A stretch of DNA of 41,480 nt from Streptomyces regalis (GTDB lineage Bacteria; Actinomycetota; Actinomycetes; Streptomycetales; Streptomycetaceae), in the NCBI RefSeq assembly GCF_001509475.1, contig NZ_LLZG01000401.1, positions 1 through 41,480 of the forward strand. Reading direction: 5' to 3'. The notes below the pieces were generated by a model. The model saw only the letters and a list, made by a program, of their open reading frames with translations, did no database searches and was not told the origin of the DNA. This document shows, piece by piece, positions 40,961-41,480 of this stretch. The translations under genes were made by a program, and so were the position numbers. Each line of letters opens with the position of its first letter. Positions within the stretch are counted from its first letter, which is position 1.

Positions 40961-41480
40961 ATGGCCACTCTCACGGCCACGACCGCCGAGGTCGCCCAGG
41001 ACGCCACGGCGGTGACGTACGCCGCCCGTATCGAGCACGTCTCGAAGTCCTTCCCGGTGCCGGGCACACGCGGCGGGCAACAGCTCGTGCTGGACGACAT
41101 CACGCTCGATGTCGCACCCGGCGAGTTCGTCACCCTCCTGGGGGCCTCCGGCTGCGGCAAGTCCACGCTGCTCAACCTGGTCGCGGGGCTGGACCGGCCG
41201 TCCGCCGGCACGATCGGCACGGACGGCCGGCCCGCCCTGATGTTCCAGGAGCACGCCCTGTTCCCGTGGCTGACCGCGGGCAAGAACATCGAACTCGCGC
41301 TGAAGCTGCGCGGGGTCGCGAAGGTGGAGCGCCGGCCGGAGGCGGAACGGCTGCTCGAACTCGTACGGCTGCAGGGCGCGTACGGCAAGCGGGTGCACGA
41401 GCTGTCGGGCGGGATGCGCCAGCGCGTCGCCCTGGCCCGTGCGCTCGCCCAGGACAGCAAGCTGCTGCTGATGGACGAGC
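40961..41480 (+). CDS. ssuB: Sulfonate ABC transporter ATP-binding protein (partial at window end)
   Basis: ATG 40961 follows a near-perfect AGGAGGTGA ribosome site and opens a frame that stays open to the window end (173 codons seen). It carries Walker A GASGCGKST, the Q-loop in LMFQEHALFPWLT, the ABC signature LSGGMRQRVALARAL and Walker B LLLMDE. The N-terminus has a short extension (MATLTATTAEVAQDATAVTY). The family member is the SsuB/TauB type that powers sulfonate uptake with SsuA and a permease expected downstream. The last quarter and the stop are outside the window. Confidence 0.93.
   Translation, partial: MATLTATTAEVAQDATAVTYAARIEHVSKSFPVPGTRGGQQLVLDDITLDVAPGEFVTLLGASGCGKSTLLNLVAGLDRPSAGTIGTDGRPALMFQEHALFPWLTAGKNIELALKLRGVAKVERRPEAERLLELVRLQGAYGKRVHELSGGMRQRVALARALAQDSKLLLMDE

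Overview
The window looks like the chromosome of a Streptomyces or close relative. Base composition is very GC-rich, third codon positions are almost always G or C, GTG starts and GTGA/ATGA overlaps are common, two genes look leaderless, and rare TTA (bldA-type) codons occur in three genes. I see no rRNA, tRNA, CRISPR array, insertion sequence or phage gene.

Layout. 1-9.5 kb is mostly housekeeping: an FGGY sugar kinase with a decayed copy of its own 3' end, an MscS channel, a secreted M1 peptidase, monomeric isocitrate dehydrogenase, an AlkX-type DNA glycosylase, a DUF5713 protein and an N-formylglutamate amidohydrolase. 9.5-17.9 kb is a protease and signalling island: a TPR-CHAT caspase-like protein faces an operon of a cytoplasmic subtilase, an ECF-like sigma factor with a TTA codon, and a 167-aa two-part protein. 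A P-loop ATPase/LuxR regulator and a leaderless-secretion (no signal peptide) astacin-like metalloprotease follow. 18-19 kb holds a GNAT acetyltransferase, a broken HTH fragment and a small unknown protein.

19.1-33.0 kb is a catabolic region. It has a MarR regulator, PuuD-, PuuC- and PuuP-like genes, a TetR regulator, a homoprotocatechuate meta-cleavage set (HpaD, HpaE, a FAH-family enzyme), an acetoacetate-decarboxylase-fold enzyme, a ferredoxin reductase and ferredoxin, a PuuA-like glutamine-synthetase homologue, and a P450. Six copies of one 16-bp partial palindrome lie in front of five transcription units here, so the region looks like one regulon. No PuuB oxidase is present; the P450 electron-transfer set sits where one would expect it.

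33-36 kb holds a Tat-exported bicovalent flavin oxidase, a methyltransferase and a truncated GST-like gene. 36.1-41.5 kb is an organosulfur region: a cysteine-free Rrf2 regulator, a DszC/SfnB-type monooxygenase, a broken ssuD, and intact ssuA and ssuB (cut by the window end). Two short cysteine-ending leader peptides of the HIDFGR type, too short for ordinary ORF calling, sit divergently upstream of the two sulfonate operons, and a third relic is fused to the GST fragment. This region shows several independent deletions.

The two best candidates for something undescribed are the CRISPR-free TPR-CHAT/subtilase/sigma island and the Puu-P450-Hpa regulon with its shared operator.
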